The position numbers and the translations under genes are program-made. The notes under the pieces are model-generated. The model made no database searches and was not told the DNA's origin. It saw only the letters and a program-made list of their open reading frames with translations. From contig NZ_JAPDNT010000014.1 of NCBI RefSeq assembly GCF_025989185.1, forward strand, positions 21,370 to 85,369: a DNA stretch of 64,000 nt, in the 5' to 3' direction. Below, one piece after another: positions 48,609-57,979 of this stretch. The stretch's first letter is position 1. Each line of letters begins with the position of its first letter. The DNA comes from Limobrevibacterium gyesilva (lineage in GTDB: Bacteria; Pseudomonadota; Alphaproteobacteria; Acetobacterales; Acetobacteraceae).

Positions 48609-49576
48609 GCGTCGAATCCGGGTGGGGGCGGCAGCCCAGGGTGGCAAAGCGCGAGCGCCTTGAACAGCCGCCCCATCTGGTCGGGCTCCGCCAGCCGCCG
48701 TGCCGCGTCCAGCAGCGCCGCCGCGCGGACCGGGGGCTGGGTGCGAGCAAGGATGCCGGTGCGCTGGAACAGGCCGAGCCGGGCCAGGAACAGTCCCTGC
48801 GGCAGCGGCCCGTACACCGCGGCCCCGGCCGCCCGGGCGGCCTCTGCCACCGCCTGGAAATCCACATGCGCCGTCAGGTCGGCGGTGCCCGGCGCCACCA
48901 GCGGGTCCACCGGCTTGCGCTCCCGCAGCGCCTGCAGGCTGTCGCCGGCCGCACTTTCCGCCGGCCCGTAATCCAGCAGCAGCACCGCCCCCCCGGTTTC
49001 GGCCACCCGTGCGCCCAGCGACGCCGCCAGCGCGCGGGCCGCGTCGCCGCGCTCCACCACCTCGCCCTCGCCCGCATCAAGGCCCGGCGCGGCGGCGGGC
49101 AGTTCGACGAAGGCGCCGTCCTGCACATGCCGCTCGGTCCAGCCGGCGCCGCGGCGGACGAACTGGCGGATCGGCAGGGCATCGAGGAACTCGTTGGCGA
49201 GCAGGATCAGCGGTCCCGGCGGGAGAGCCTCGACCGCCTCGTGCCAGACCGCCCCCGGCAGCCGCGTTGCCTGTTCTGCCCTGAGCCGGGGCGAGGTCTC
49301 CACCAGGTGCAGGCGCAGCGCCGCCCGGAACCCCGGCGCCATCTGGCCGATCGCCCGCAGCGCATCCGCCATCAGGGTGCCCCGTCCCGGCCCTGCCTCG
49401 GCCAGGATCACCGGGTCAGGTGACCCCATCGCCTGCCAAATCACCGCCGCCCACAGCCCCAGCAGCTCGCCGAAGACCTGGCTGATCTCCGGCGCGGTGG
49501 TGAAGTCGGCGAACGGGTCCTGCGCGGCGTAATACGCCGCATTGGCCCGCGCCATGAACGCGTCCAGCCGCTCCAT
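48605..49576 (-). CDS. MidA/NDUFAF7-family methyltransferase
   Basis: A 323-residue class I methyltransferase of the MidA/NDUFAF7 family (arginine methylation of complex I subunit in mitochondria). The family N-terminus DPFADFTTAPEISQVFGE is visible, then SAM motif LAEAGPGRGTLMADALR and LLANEFLDALPIRQFV. The DPF-DF segment is slightly shorter than the usual form. In alphaproteobacteria it commonly sits between lgt and pgeF; here pgeF follows but lgt is about 10 kb away on the other strand. Confidence 0.9.
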   Translation of the reverse strand: MERLDAFMARANAAYYAAQDPFADFTTAPEISQVFGELLGLWAAVIWQAMGSPDPVILAEAGPGRGTLMADALRAIGQMAPGFRAALRLHLVETSPRLRAEQATRLPGAVWHEAVEALPPGPLILLANEFLDALPIRQFVRRGAGWTERHVQDGAFVELPAAAPGLDAGEGEVVERGDAARALAASLGARVAETGGAVLLLDYGPAESAAGDSLQALRERKPVDPLVAPGTADLTAHVDFQAVAEAARAAGAAVYGPLPQGLFLARLGLFQRTGILARTQPPVRAAALLDAARRLAEPDQMGRLFKALALCHPGLPPPPGFDA

Positions 49577-49601
49577 CAAGGGGACGTGGCGGGGCCGACC
49601 G

Positions 49602-51437
49602 TCACAGTGCCAGCACCGGCAGCCGCACACAGCTCGGGCGGGCGGCATCGGCGAACACCGTGTTGACGGCGATACGCTTGCGCCGCGCCCGGCCTTCAGG
49701 CTCGCCGGTGTTCGGGTTGACGTCGAATTTCGGGAAGTTGCTGGAGGAGATGTCGAGGCGGATGCGGTGGCCGGCCAGGAACAGGTTGGCCGTCGGGAAC
49801 AGGGTGACGCGGATCTTCACCACTTCGCCGGGCGCGCGCAGGCGCGGCTTCGCCCAGTCTTCGGCGTAGCGCAGGCGAACGATGCCGTCGGTGAGGATCA
49901 TCGCGTATCCGCGCGGATAGTCCGCGCTGGGCGGGTGCACGTCGATCAGCTTGGCGGTGAAATCGGTGTCGGGGCCGTCGGTGGCGACCCACAGCTCCGC
50001 CTCGATGGGCCCCACGACCTGCACCGGGGCAGCCAGGGGCGCGGTCTGGAACGCCAGCACGTCCGCGCGGCTGGCCAGCGGCAGGTAGGGCGGCGTGCAG
50101 CCGAAGAAGTCCGGGCTCTCCACCTGGTCCCAGGCGCCGGCGCGCGCCACCGGCTCCAGGCTGGTGAGGTTGCCGCCGATGGTGGGCACCGGATGGGCCG
50201 GGTCGAAGTCATAGGACAGCGGGACGGCCCCGGCGTCCGGGGCGGCGGGGTCCAGCCGGCCATCATTGTGCAGATGGTAGGCCACGCGCTCGGCCTGCGG
50301 CGCCGGCCAGTCCGGCAGGCTGATCCAGCGCCCCCCGTGTTCGAGCCGGCCCGCTTCGTTGCGCCGGCCGCTGCCGCCGCCCATGACGAAGACGCGCACC
50401 GGCGGTTCGGGATTGGGCGTGCCGTGGATGACGCTGTCGAAATGGCGCAGGCGGTACTGGCGCCAGTCGCCGGCCCAGGAATCGATGGCGGCATCCGGCC
50501 CGAATTCCACGTCGCCGAAGCTGGTGCGGCTGCGGTCGCCATGCGTCCAGGGGCCGAGGATCAGGCGTTGCGGCCCGCGCCCGGCGCGCTTCAGGCCCAT
50601 GTAGTTGCCGGTCGCCGTCAGCGGATAGGGGTCGAACCACGACGACATGTGCACGCAGTCCGCACGGCTGTAGCGGTGGTGATAGCCCTCCGCCCAGATG
50701 CCGAGCTGCTGCCAGTACTCGTCGAACGCGCCGTGGCGCCACTGGTCGAACAGATAGGCCTCGTAGTCGGGATGGTGGCGCAGCGGCGAGTGGCCGGGCT
50801 GCCAGGGCATGCGGGTGAACCAGGCGGAGATGTCCTCGGCTTCCAGCGCCGCCTTCATCACCGGATCGGCCTCGGCCTCCGGCGACAGGATCGCCTGCTT
50901 GTGCGCCCAGGTGGCCTGCTTCAGCTCGAACGCGCCGAACTGGCGGATGCCGCCGGTCCAGGCGTTGGCGAAGCCGCCGGAATCCAGCACCTGCGCCACC
51001 ACCCCCGGCGGGTCGAGGCAGCCCAGCGCCGCCTGGGTATGCGCGGCATAGGACAGGCCCATGGTGCAGATGCGCCCGTCGCACCAGGGCTGGGCGGTGA
51101 TCCAGGCGCAGGCGTCGAACCCGTCCTCGCCGTCGCTGAGATATTTGACGAACTTGCCTTCCGAGCCGTGGCGGCCGCGATTGTCCTGATAGACGACGGC
51201 GTAGCCATGCGCCGTGAACAGCGCGGCGAAATCGCTGCGCGGCAGCGGCGTGGGATCGGCCGCGGTCACCTCGCTGCGGCTGGCCTGGTTGCGGCCATAG
51301 GGCGTGCGCTCCAGGATCACCGGGAACGGGCCGGGCCCGTCCGGCAGATGCACGTCGGTCGCCAGCCGCACGCCGTCGCGCATGGCGACCCTATCCGTCC
51401 AGAACCGGTTGCCGGCGCGCACGGTGTCAGGGGGCAT
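49602..51437 (-). CDS. CocE/NonD-family hydrolase
   Basis: A 611-residue alpha/beta hydrolase of the CocE/X-prolyl-dipeptidyl-peptidase family. The N-terminal domain has the family start MRDGVRLATDVHLPDG, oxyanion YQDNRGRHGSEG and the nucleophile elbow GLSYAAHTQ; a jelly-roll C-terminal domain starts near residue 370. Members hydrolyse esters, acylated beta-lactam precursors or X-Pro peptides. Its start abuts the stop of the oligopeptide ABC ATPase, so it belongs to that import operon and probably processes the imported compound in the cytosol. Confidence 0.88.
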   Translation of the reverse strand: MPPDTVRAGNRFWTDRVAMRDGVRLATDVHLPDGPGPFPVILERTPYGRNQASRSEVTAADPTPLPRSDFAALFTAHGYAVVYQDNRGRHGSEGKFVKYLSDGEDGFDACAWITAQPWCDGRICTMGLSYAAHTQAALGCLDPPGVVAQVLDSGGFANAWTGGIRQFGAFELKQATWAHKQAILSPEAEADPVMKAALEAEDISAWFTRMPWQPGHSPLRHHPDYEAYLFDQWRHGAFDEYWQQLGIWAEGYHHRYSRADCVHMSSWFDPYPLTATGNYMGLKRAGRGPQRLILGPWTHGDRSRTSFGDVEFGPDAAIDSWAGDWRQYRLRHFDSVIHGTPNPEPPVRVFVMGGGSGRRNEAGRLEHGGRWISLPDWPAPQAERVAYHLHNDGRLDPAAPDAGAVPLSYDFDPAHPVPTIGGNLTSLEPVARAGAWDQVESPDFFGCTPPYLPLASRADVLAFQTAPLAAPVQVVGPIEAELWVATDGPDTDFTAKLIDVHPPSADYPRGYAMILTDGIVRLRYAEDWAKPRLRAPGEVVKIRVTLFPTANLFLAGHRIRLDISSSNFPKFDVNPNTGEPEGRARRKRIAVNTVFADAARPSCVRLPVLAL

Positions 51438-52175
51438 CTAGGCTTCCTCCAGCTCCGTGCTCAAGGCGCGCAGCTCGGTGGTGTGCGGGTGCGTGGTGCG
51501 GCCGGCGCGCAGGTCCTCGCCGCTGAGGATCTCGACCATCTCGCCGCCCTGCATCACCCCGATCATCGGGCAGAGATGGGCCACGACCGCGAGGTTGTGG
51601 CTGACCATCACGTAGGTCAGCCCGCGGCGCTGCTGCAGGTCGGCCAGCAGGTTCAGCACCTCGGCCTGCACCGAGACGTCGAGCGCGCTGGTCGGCTCGT
51701 CCAGCAGCAGCACCTCCGGCTCGGCCATCAGCCCGCGCGCGATCGCGACCCGCTGGCGCTGCCCGCCGGAAAGCTGGTGCGGATAGCGGAAACGGGCGGC
51801 GGGGGGCAGCGCCACCTCGGCCAGCGCGCGGGCGATGCGCGCGTCGGCATCGCCGATGCCATGCACCAGCAGCGGCTCGCTGAGCGCGCGGTCCACGGTC
51901 TGGCGCGGATGCAGCGAGCCGTAGGGGTCCTGGAACACCATCTGCACGCGGCGGAAGAAATCCTTGCCGCGATTCGGTGCCAGCACCTGGCCCTTCACGG
52001 TCATGCGGCCGGTCCAGTCGTCGTTCAGCCCGGACAGGGCCCGCAGCACGGTCGATTTGCCCGAGCCGCTCTCTCCCACGATGCCGAAGCTCGACCCTTC
52101 CGGCACGGCGAAGGACACGCCCTTGACCGCCTCGGTCTCGCCGAAGCGCACGCGCAGGTCATCGACGGTGATCAT
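51438..52175 (-). CDS. oligopeptide/dipeptide ABC transporter ATP-binding protein (DppF/OppF type)
   Basis: A 245-residue ABC ATPase. Walker A is GESGSGKST (about residues 34-42), signature LSGGQRQRVAIARGL, Walker B VLLLDEPTSALD. It is the second of two ATPases in the operon; peptide importers use such a heterodimer. It lacks the C-terminal oligo/dipeptide extension of some members. It starts 10 bp after the partner ATPase. Confidence 0.9.
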   Translation of the reverse strand: MITVDDLRVRFGETEAVKGVSFAVPEGSSFGIVGESGSGKSTVLRALSGLNDDWTGRMTVKGQVLAPNRGKDFFRRVQMVFQDPYGSLHPRQTVDRALSEPLLVHGIGDADARIARALAEVALPPAARFRYPHQLSGGQRQRVAIARGLMAEPEVLLLDEPTSALDVSVQAEVLNLLADLQQRRGLTYVMVSHNLAVVAHLCPMIGVMQGGEMVEILSGEDLRAGRTTHPHTTELRALSTELEEA

Positions 52176-52185
52176 GCGCCCGCCC

Positions 52186-53013
52186 TCACGACAGCCACGC
52201 GGGGTCGCGCACCATCACCGGCAGGCGCGGCTTGGGGTGCGACAGGGTGGGCAGGCAGTCCAGCAGGCCGCGCGTGTAGGCGTGTTGGGCATGGGTGAGG
52301 TCGCCGGCGCGCAGCTCTTCCACGATGCGGCCGGCGTACATCACCAGGACCCGGTCGCAGAAATGCGACACCAGCGGCAGGTCGTGGCTGATCAGGATCA
52401 GCGCCATGCCGCGGCGCGACACCAGATCCTCCAGCAGGCGCAGGATCTCGGCCTGCACCGTCGCGTCGAGCGCACTGGTGGGCTCGTCGGCGATCAGCAT
52501 CTCCGGGTCCGGTGCGAGCATCATGGCGATCATCACGCGCTGTCCCATGCCGCCGGACAGCTCGTGCGGATAGGCTTCGGCCACCCGCCGCGGGTCGCGG
52601 ATCTGCACCTGCGCCAGCAGATCGACGGCGGCGGACAGCGCCTCGCGCCGGCTGCCCTTGCGATGGGTGCGCCAGGCCTCGGCGATCTGCTCGCCGGCGG
52701 TCATCACCGGGTTCAGCGAGTATTTCGGGTCCTGGAGGATGAGCCCGGCGCGCTTGCCGCGGATGGCGCGCATGGCGCCTTCGCGGGCGCGCAGCACGTC
52801 GATGCCGTCGAAGGTCAGCTTGTCCGCGGCGATCCGGGCATTCTCGGGCAGCAGCCGCAGGATCGAGCGCGCGGTGAGCGACTTGCCGGAGCCGGATTCG
52901 CCGACGATGCCCATCTTCTCGGCGCCCAAAGTCAGCGACACGCCACGCACGGCGTGGCTCATGCCCTGCGGCGTCGGGAACGACACCGTCAGGTTCTCGA
53001 TTTCGACCAGCAT
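52186..53013 (-). CDS. oligopeptide/dipeptide ABC transporter ATP-binding protein (DppD/OppD type)
   Basis: A 275-residue ABC ATPase, the partner of the preceding one. Walker A is GESGSGKSL (about 35-43), with GLILQDPKYSLNPVMTAGEQI typical of the OppD group, signature LSGGMGQRVMIAMML and Walker B MLIADEPTSALD. It lies 16 bp after the second permease gene. Confidence 0.9.
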   Translation of the reverse strand: MLVEIENLTVSFPTPQGMSHAVRGVSLTLGAEKMGIVGESGSGKSLTARSILRLLPENARIAADKLTFDGIDVLRAREGAMRAIRGKRAGLILQDPKYSLNPVMTAGEQIAEAWRTHRKGSRREALSAAVDLLAQVQIRDPRRVAEAYPHELSGGMGQRVMIAMMLAPDPEMLIADEPTSALDATVQAEILRLLEDLVSRRGMALILISHDLPLVSHFCDRVLVMYAGRIVEELRAGDLTHAQHAYTRGLLDCLPTLSHPKPRLPVMVRDPAWLS

Positions 53014-53029
53014 CAGCGCCGACCCTTTC

Positions 53030-53932
53030 TCATCGCTGTTTCGGGTCGAGCACGTCGCGCAATCCGTCCCCCAGCAGGTTGAAGGCCAGCGAGGCCACGA
53101 AGATGGCGATGCCGGGAATGGTCGGCACCCACCACTGGTCCAGGATGAAGCGCCGGGCGGTGGCGATCATCGCCCCCCATTCCGGCGAGGGCGGCTGCGC
53201 GCCCATGCCGAGGAAGCCCAGGCTGGCGGCGGTGAGGATGATCGAGCTCATGTCCAGGGTCACGCGCACGATCAGGCTGCCCAGGCACATCGGCGCCACG
53301 TGGCGCAGGATGATGCGCGCCTTGGCGGCGCCGGTCAGCCGCACGGCGGCGATGTAGTCGCTGCTGCGGATCATCATCGTCTCCGCCCGCGCGAGGCGGG
53401 CGTAGGGCGGCCATGCCGTCAGCGCGATGGCGGCGATGGCGCTGGTGACGCCGGGCTTGATCGCGGCCACGAAGGCCAGCGCCAGGATCAGGCGTGGGAA
53501 GGCCAGGAACACGTCGGTCACGCGCATCAGCACGCGGTCGGCGACGCCGCCGACATAGCCGGCGATGCAGCCGACCGCCAGCCCCAGCGGGGCCACCAGC
53601 ACCACGACGGCCACCACCATGCCGAGCGTGACCCGCCCGCCATAGAGCACGCGCGAATAGATGTCGCGGCCGAGCTCGTCGGTGCCCAGCCAGTGCGCCG
53701 CCGACGGCCTGGCCAGCCGGTTGGCGAGGTTCTGCGCACCGGGGTCGTGCGTCGCCAGCCAGGGGGCCAGCAGCGAGACCGCGATCAGCAGCACGGTCAC
53801 GATGAGGCCGGCCATGGCCAGCGGATTGGCGCGGAAATCGCACCACAGCCGGTAGCGCCGTCCCCAGGCCGCCTGGGCGCGGGACGACGGCGTGTCGGTC
53901 AGCAGCCAGTCGCGTAATGTGGTCGTGCTCAT
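53030..53932 (-). CDS. dipeptide ABC transporter permease (DppC type)
   Basis: A 300-residue permease with six membrane segments. The N-terminal segment is preceded by a cytosolic stretch with RANPLAMAGLIVT; the family signature HWLGTDELGRDIYSRVLYGGRVTLGM and the EAA-type loop AAVRLTGAAKARIILRHVAPM are visible. Its ATG overlaps the stop of the first permease by four bases. Confidence 0.92.
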   Translation of the reverse strand: MSTTTLRDWLLTDTPSSRAQAAWGRRYRLWCDFRANPLAMAGLIVTVLLIAVSLLAPWLATHDPGAQNLANRLARPSAAHWLGTDELGRDIYSRVLYGGRVTLGMVVAVVVLVAPLGLAVGCIAGYVGGVADRVLMRVTDVFLAFPRLILALAFVAAIKPGVTSAIAAIALTAWPPYARLARAETMMIRSSDYIAAVRLTGAAKARIILRHVAPMCLGSLIVRVTLDMSSIILTAASLGFLGMGAQPPSPEWGAMIATARRFILDQWWVPTIPGIAIFVASLAFNLLGDGLRDVLDPKQR

Positions 53933-54948
53933 TTCACTCGCGGGTCCATCAGCCGGTAGGCCGCATCGGCGAACAGGTTCAGCGCGAGATAGGTCAGGCC
54001 CACGACCAGCGTGGCCCCCAGCACCGCATTCATGTCGGCATTCAGCAGCGAGACGGTCAAATACAGGCCCAGCCCGGGCCAGGAAAAGACGGTTTCGGTC
54101 ACCACTGCGCCTTCCAGCAGCCCGGCATAGGTCAGCGCCAGCACCGTGATCAGACGCACCGAGATGTTGCCGAAGGCATGTTTCCAGATCACCCGCGCGG
54201 CGGACAGGCCCTTGGCGCGGGCGGTGATGACGTATTCGCCGCTCAATGAATCCAGCATGAAGGCGCGGGTCATGCGCGCGATATAGGCCATGCTGAAATA
54301 GGCCAGCACGCCGGCGGGCTGCAGCAGATGCGCCACCGCGTCGCGGAACACCTCCCAGTCGCCGGCCAACAGGGCATCGACGGTCAGCAGGTTGGTCACC
54401 GCCGGCACCATGTCGTCGAACACGACGTCCTGCCTGCCGGGCCCCGGGGCCCAGCCGAGCGTCGCGTAGAAGACCAGCAGGCTCAGCAGCGCCAGCACGA
54501 AGATCGGCAGCGAATGGCCGGCCAGGCACAGCACGCGGATGATATGGTCGGTGCGCGTGCCCTGCTTCACCGCGGCCAGCACCCCCAGCGGGATGCCGAT
54601 CAGGGCGGCGATGAGGATCGCCACCGTGGCCAGCTCCAGGGTGGCCGGAAAGAAATGCCGGATGTCCGCGCCGACGGTGTGCGAGGTCATCACCGAGCGG
54701 CCGAGATCGCCCTGCAGCAGCTTGCCGACATAGATCACGAACTGCACCGGCAGCGGCCGGTCCAGGCCAAGCTCCAGCCGGGTCTGTTCGACCACGTCCA
54801 TCGGCGCGCGGTCGCCCACGATCGCCAGCACCGGGTCGATCGGCATCACCCGCCCGATCAGGAAGGTGACGAGGACCAGGCCGAACAAAGTGATAGGCAC
54901 GCTGGCGGCAGTCGCCGCCAGCGTGCCCAGACGCTTACGCTTACTCAA
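53929..54948 (-). CDS. dipeptide ABC transporter permease (DppB type), TTG start
   Basis: A 339-residue permease of the DppB family with six membrane segments and the typical FLIGRVMPIDPVLAIVGDRAP and YARA-type region (YVITARAKGLSAARVIWKHAFGN). No ATG or GTG fits between the binding-protein gene and the first membrane segment; the TTG at 54948 has an AAGG site close upstream and is the likely start. It lies 25 bp after the binding-protein stop. Confidence 0.88.
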   Translation of the reverse strand: MSKRKRLGTLAATAASVPITLFGLVLVTFLIGRVMPIDPVLAIVGDRAPMDVVEQTRLELGLDRPLPVQFVIYVGKLLQGDLGRSVMTSHTVGADIRHFFPATLELATVAILIAALIGIPLGVLAAVKQGTRTDHIIRVLCLAGHSLPIFVLALLSLLVFYATLGWAPGPGRQDVVFDDMVPAVTNLLTVDALLAGDWEVFRDAVAHLLQPAGVLAYFSMAYIARMTRAFMLDSLSGEYVITARAKGLSAARVIWKHAFGNISVRLITVLALTYAGLLEGAVVTETVFSWPGLGLYLTVSLLNADMNAVLGATLVVGLTYLALNLFADAAYRLMDPRVK

Positions 54949-54973
54949 CGCCTTATGACCTTCGCCAAGCCGC

Positions 54974-56560
54974 TCAGGTCTTCGAGATCTTTTCGTAGAT
55001 GGTCCGGGCGGACATCGGCGCCACCTCGAAGCCATCCACCACCTTGCGCATCACCGCCATTTCCGTGGACTGCAGCAGCAGCACGAAGGGGCTGCGGGCC
55101 TGGTGGTCGCGCTGCATCTTCTCGTACTCGATCACGCGCTTCTCGCCGTCGGTCTCCTTCACGTTGGCGGCGGCGCGGTCGGACAGGTCCTTGTCCTGCC
55201 AGGCGCTGCGCCAGGCCAGCGTGCGGTTGCGCGCGTTGTCCGAGTTGTCGGTGTTTATGTTGAAGGTTTCCGCGTTGGAGTGCGGATCGAAATAGTCCGA
55301 GCCCCAGCTGACCAGCGCCATCTGATGCTGGCGCGCGCGGGTCTTGGTGACGACCTGGCGCGATTCGCCGGAGAGCAGAGCGACCTTGATGCCCACCGCC
55401 GCGAGATCGGCCTGGAGCGCCTGGGCGATGTCGGCCTGCGGCTGGCTGGAGGCATGGTCGAGCGTGATCTCGAACCCGTTGGGCAGCCCGGCCTCGGCCA
55501 GCAGGGCCTTCGCCTTGGCGGGATCCTTGTGGAACGGATTCTCGTCGATCGCCGCCGGGAACCCCTTGGGCAGGAAGGTCTGGTGAACCTCCCAGGAGGT
55601 GGGCGTGATGTTCTTCTGGATGGCGGCGTAGTCGATCGCCCACTTGACCGCCTGGCGCACCTGCGGCTTGGCCAGCTCCGGATGCTTCTGGTTCAGGGCG
55701 ATGTACATGATGTAGCTGCGCGCGGCCGAAGTGATCTTGAAGGCCGGGTTGCCCTGCACCGACTTGATCTGGTCGGCCTGCAGGTCGCGGGCGATGTCGA
55801 TGTCGCCCTTCTGCAGCTGCAGCAGCTGCGCCGCGGGGTCGGCGATGTGGCGCAGGATCACCCGCTTCGGCTTGACCGGCACGCGGGCATTCGGGTTCGG
55901 GTCGAGGATCACGCTCTCGCTGGCCTTCCACGAGCGCAGCATGAACGGGCCGGAGCCGGCGCTGTTGGTCTTCAGCCAGCCATTGCCGAGGTCGTCGCCC
56001 TGGGCATTGGCCATCACCACGGCCTTCTCCACCACGCTGCCGACGGTGGCGGACAGGCAGTAGAACAGGAAGGTCGGCGCCTGCTTCTCGGCGATCGTCA
56101 GCACCAGCGTATACGGGTCGACGGCGACGATCTTGCCGTCGACGTTGTCCTTGGTGAAGCCGAACTGGTTGACGATGAAGGCCGGCGCCTTGTTCAGCTT
56201 GACCGCACGCTGCAGCGAGAACGCGGCGTCCGCGGCGGTGACCGGCTTGCCGGAGGCGAACTTCGCGTCGCGCTTCAGGTGGAAGGTGTAGCTCAGCCCG
56301 TCCGGCGCCACTTCCCAACGCTCGGCCAGCTCGCCCTTGATCTTGGAGGGGTTCGCGGGATCGGGCACCACCAGCCGCTGGTAGCAGTTGCCGCACACTT
56401 CGCCGCCGGTGAACTCGAACGCCTCCTGCGGGTCGAGGCTGATGATGTCGTCGATCTGCTTGCCGATGACGATGATATCTTTCGGCGTTTCGGCAAGCGC
56501 GGCATAGGAGAAGAACGGCGTGGCGGTCGAGGCGACGAGCAGGCTACGGCGTGTGAGCAT
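54974..56560 (-). CDS. dipeptide ABC transporter substrate-binding protein
   Basis: A 528-residue periplasmic solute-binding protein of family 5 (peptide/nickel). The N-terminal signal peptide has TRRSLLVA, close to a twin-arginine motif, and ends near residue 22 (ALAETP). The mature part shows LDPQEAFEFTGGEV, RWEVAPDGLSYTFHLKRDAKFASG and LLAEAGLPNGFEITL, typical of family 5. It is the first gene of the import operon and has a GGGAGA ribosome site. Confidence 0.92.
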   Translation of the reverse strand: MLTRRSLLVASTATPFFSYAALAETPKDIIVIGKQIDDIISLDPQEAFEFTGGEVCGNCYQRLVVPDPANPSKIKGELAERWEVAPDGLSYTFHLKRDAKFASGKPVTAADAAFSLQRAVKLNKAPAFIVNQFGFTKDNVDGKIVAVDPYTLVLTIAEKQAPTFLFYCLSATVGSVVEKAVVMANAQGDDLGNGWLKTNSAGSGPFMLRSWKASESVILDPNPNARVPVKPKRVILRHIADPAAQLLQLQKGDIDIARDLQADQIKSVQGNPAFKITSAARSYIMYIALNQKHPELAKPQVRQAVKWAIDYAAIQKNITPTSWEVHQTFLPKGFPAAIDENPFHKDPAKAKALLAEAGLPNGFEITLDHASSQPQADIAQALQADLAAVGIKVALLSGESRQVVTKTRARQHQMALVSWGSDYFDPHSNAETFNINTDNSDNARNRTLAWRSAWQDKDLSDRAAANVKETDGEKRVIEYEKMQRDHQARSPFVLLLQSTEMAVMRKVVDGFEVAPMSARTIYEKISKT

Positions 56561-56587
56561 GGCTGAGTCTCCCAATTCGATGGGCGC

Positions 56588-56615
56588 ACCATACCGGGCC
56601 GTGCCATGTTGCAAA
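56588..56615 (-). promoter_or_regulatory. possible promoter of the peptide-import operon
   Basis: Minus strand: TTTGCA (56615-56610) and TATGGT (56593-56588) with a 16-base spacer, 28 bases before the binding-protein start. Both hexamers are imperfect. Confidence 0.35.
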
Positions 56616-56642
56616 AGTGTGTTCCGTAGCTGAGCGGTTTCG

Positions 56643-57965
56643 TTACGCAGTGGCGTCCATGTCCTCCAGGATGAACTGGTCGGACTCCTCATCGTAGCTG
56701 AACAGCTCGGCATAGCGGCCCCAGCTGATGATCGCGTGCAGCGTCTCCTCCGCCCAGTCCGGGGACATGTGGTCCTCCAGCTCGTCGCGGAAGCGCACGG
56801 CGGCGGCGCGGTGGTTCCAGCGCTCCTCCAGCGTGTGGCGGATGACATTGACCAGCGGCACATGGGCGCGCAGGGCGGCCGCGAACAGCGCCTTGCGCGT
56901 ATCGGTGTCGGCCAGCGCGAAGGTCCGGCCGGTCTCGTTCAGGCGGACGTCGCCCTCCTCCAGCTCGCCGAAATGCAGGATCTGCAGCGCCTCGCCCAGC
57001 GGCAGCAGCTCGTCGGCTTCCATCTGCAGCGAGGCGGCCAGTGCGGGCAGGTCGGCGCGGCCGTCATAGGGCGGTGCCGCCAACGTCTCGATCAGGCCGG
57101 CCAGCACGTTGGTGGACACGTGGTGCAGCTTGGTCGCGAAGCCGGACCGGTCGGCCAGGGTCTGCAGGCTGGGCACCGGCTTGGGCGCGCGGCGGGTCAT
57201 CAGCGCGTAGATGTCGTCCACCATCTGGCGGAAGGCCGGGTCCAGGCGGTTGCGCGGATGGCGGAACGGCACCCGCAGCTCGCTTGCGACCCGGCCGGGG
57301 TTGGAGGCGAACACCAGGATGCGGTCGCACATCAGCACCGCCTCCTCGATGTTGTGGGTCACCATCAGGATCGACTCGATCGGCAGCTTGCGCTCCATCC
57401 ACAGGTCGATCAGGTCGGTGCGCAGCGTCTCGGCGGTGAGCACGTCCAGCGCGCTGAACGGCTCGTCCATCAGCAGCAGGCCGGGATGCACGACCAGGGC
57501 GCGGGCCAGCCCGACGCGCTGGCGCATGCCGCCGGACAGTTCCTTCGGATAGGCGCTCTCGTAGCCGCCCAGGCCGATCAGGTCGATCGCCTCCTCGGCG
57601 CGTTTCTCGCGTTCCTCGCGGGGCACGCCCTGCGCCTCCAGGCCGAGCTCCACGTTCTCCTGCACGGTCAGCCAGGGGAACAGGGCGAAGCTCTGGAACA
57701 CCATGGCGATCCCTTCGGCCGGGCCTTGCACCGGGGCGCCGCGCCACAGCACCTCGCCGGACGTGGGTCTCAGCAGGCCGGAGACGATGCGCAGCAGGGT
57801 GGACTTGCCGGAGCCGGAGCGTCCCAGCAGCCCGACGATCTCGCCGGCCTGCAGCGACATGTTCACGTCCTCGAGCACCACCAGGTCGGCGTTGCTCTCC
57901 TTGTGATAGGCCTGCCGGCAGGCGCGAACCTCCAGCAGGGCGGGCTTGGTGGCGGTGGCGTCCAT
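56643..57965 (-). CDS. nitrate/sulfonate-type ABC ATPase with AAA-associated tail
   Basis: A 440-residue ATPase. Residues 1-250 form an ABC domain: Walker A LLGRSGSGKST, signature LSGGMRQRVGLARAL, Walker B LLLMDEPFSALD, H-loop VTHNIEEA. Residues about 300-440 match the AAA-associated C-terminal domain found in a subset of NitT/TauT-like ATPases; it ends with an acidic tail (SYDEESDQFILEDMD). It starts 14 bp after the permease gene. No periplasmic binding protein is adjacent. Confidence 0.9.
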   Translation of the reverse strand: MDATATKPALLEVRACRQAYHKESNADLVVLEDVNMSLQAGEIVGLLGRSGSGKSTLLRIVSGLLRPTSGEVLWRGAPVQGPAEGIAMVFQSFALFPWLTVQENVELGLEAQGVPREEREKRAEEAIDLIGLGGYESAYPKELSGGMRQRVGLARALVVHPGLLLMDEPFSALDVLTAETLRTDLIDLWMERKLPIESILMVTHNIEEAVLMCDRILVFASNPGRVASELRVPFRHPRNRLDPAFRQMVDDIYALMTRRAPKPVPSLQTLADRSGFATKLHHVSTNVLAGLIETLAAPPYDGRADLPALAASLQMEADELLPLGEALQILHFGELEEGDVRLNETGRTFALADTDTRKALFAAALRAHVPLVNVIRHTLEERWNHRAAAVRFRDELEDHMSPDWAEETLHAIISWGRYAELFSYDEESDQFILEDMDATA

Positions 57966-57979
57966 CGCGGGATCCCCTT

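Noticed and set aside
49602-56560. Possible X-prolyl peptidase (pepX) identity of the operon hydrolase
   Set aside because: The fold is shared, but family-specific residues cannot be confirmed from sequence reading, so only CocE/NonD is stated.
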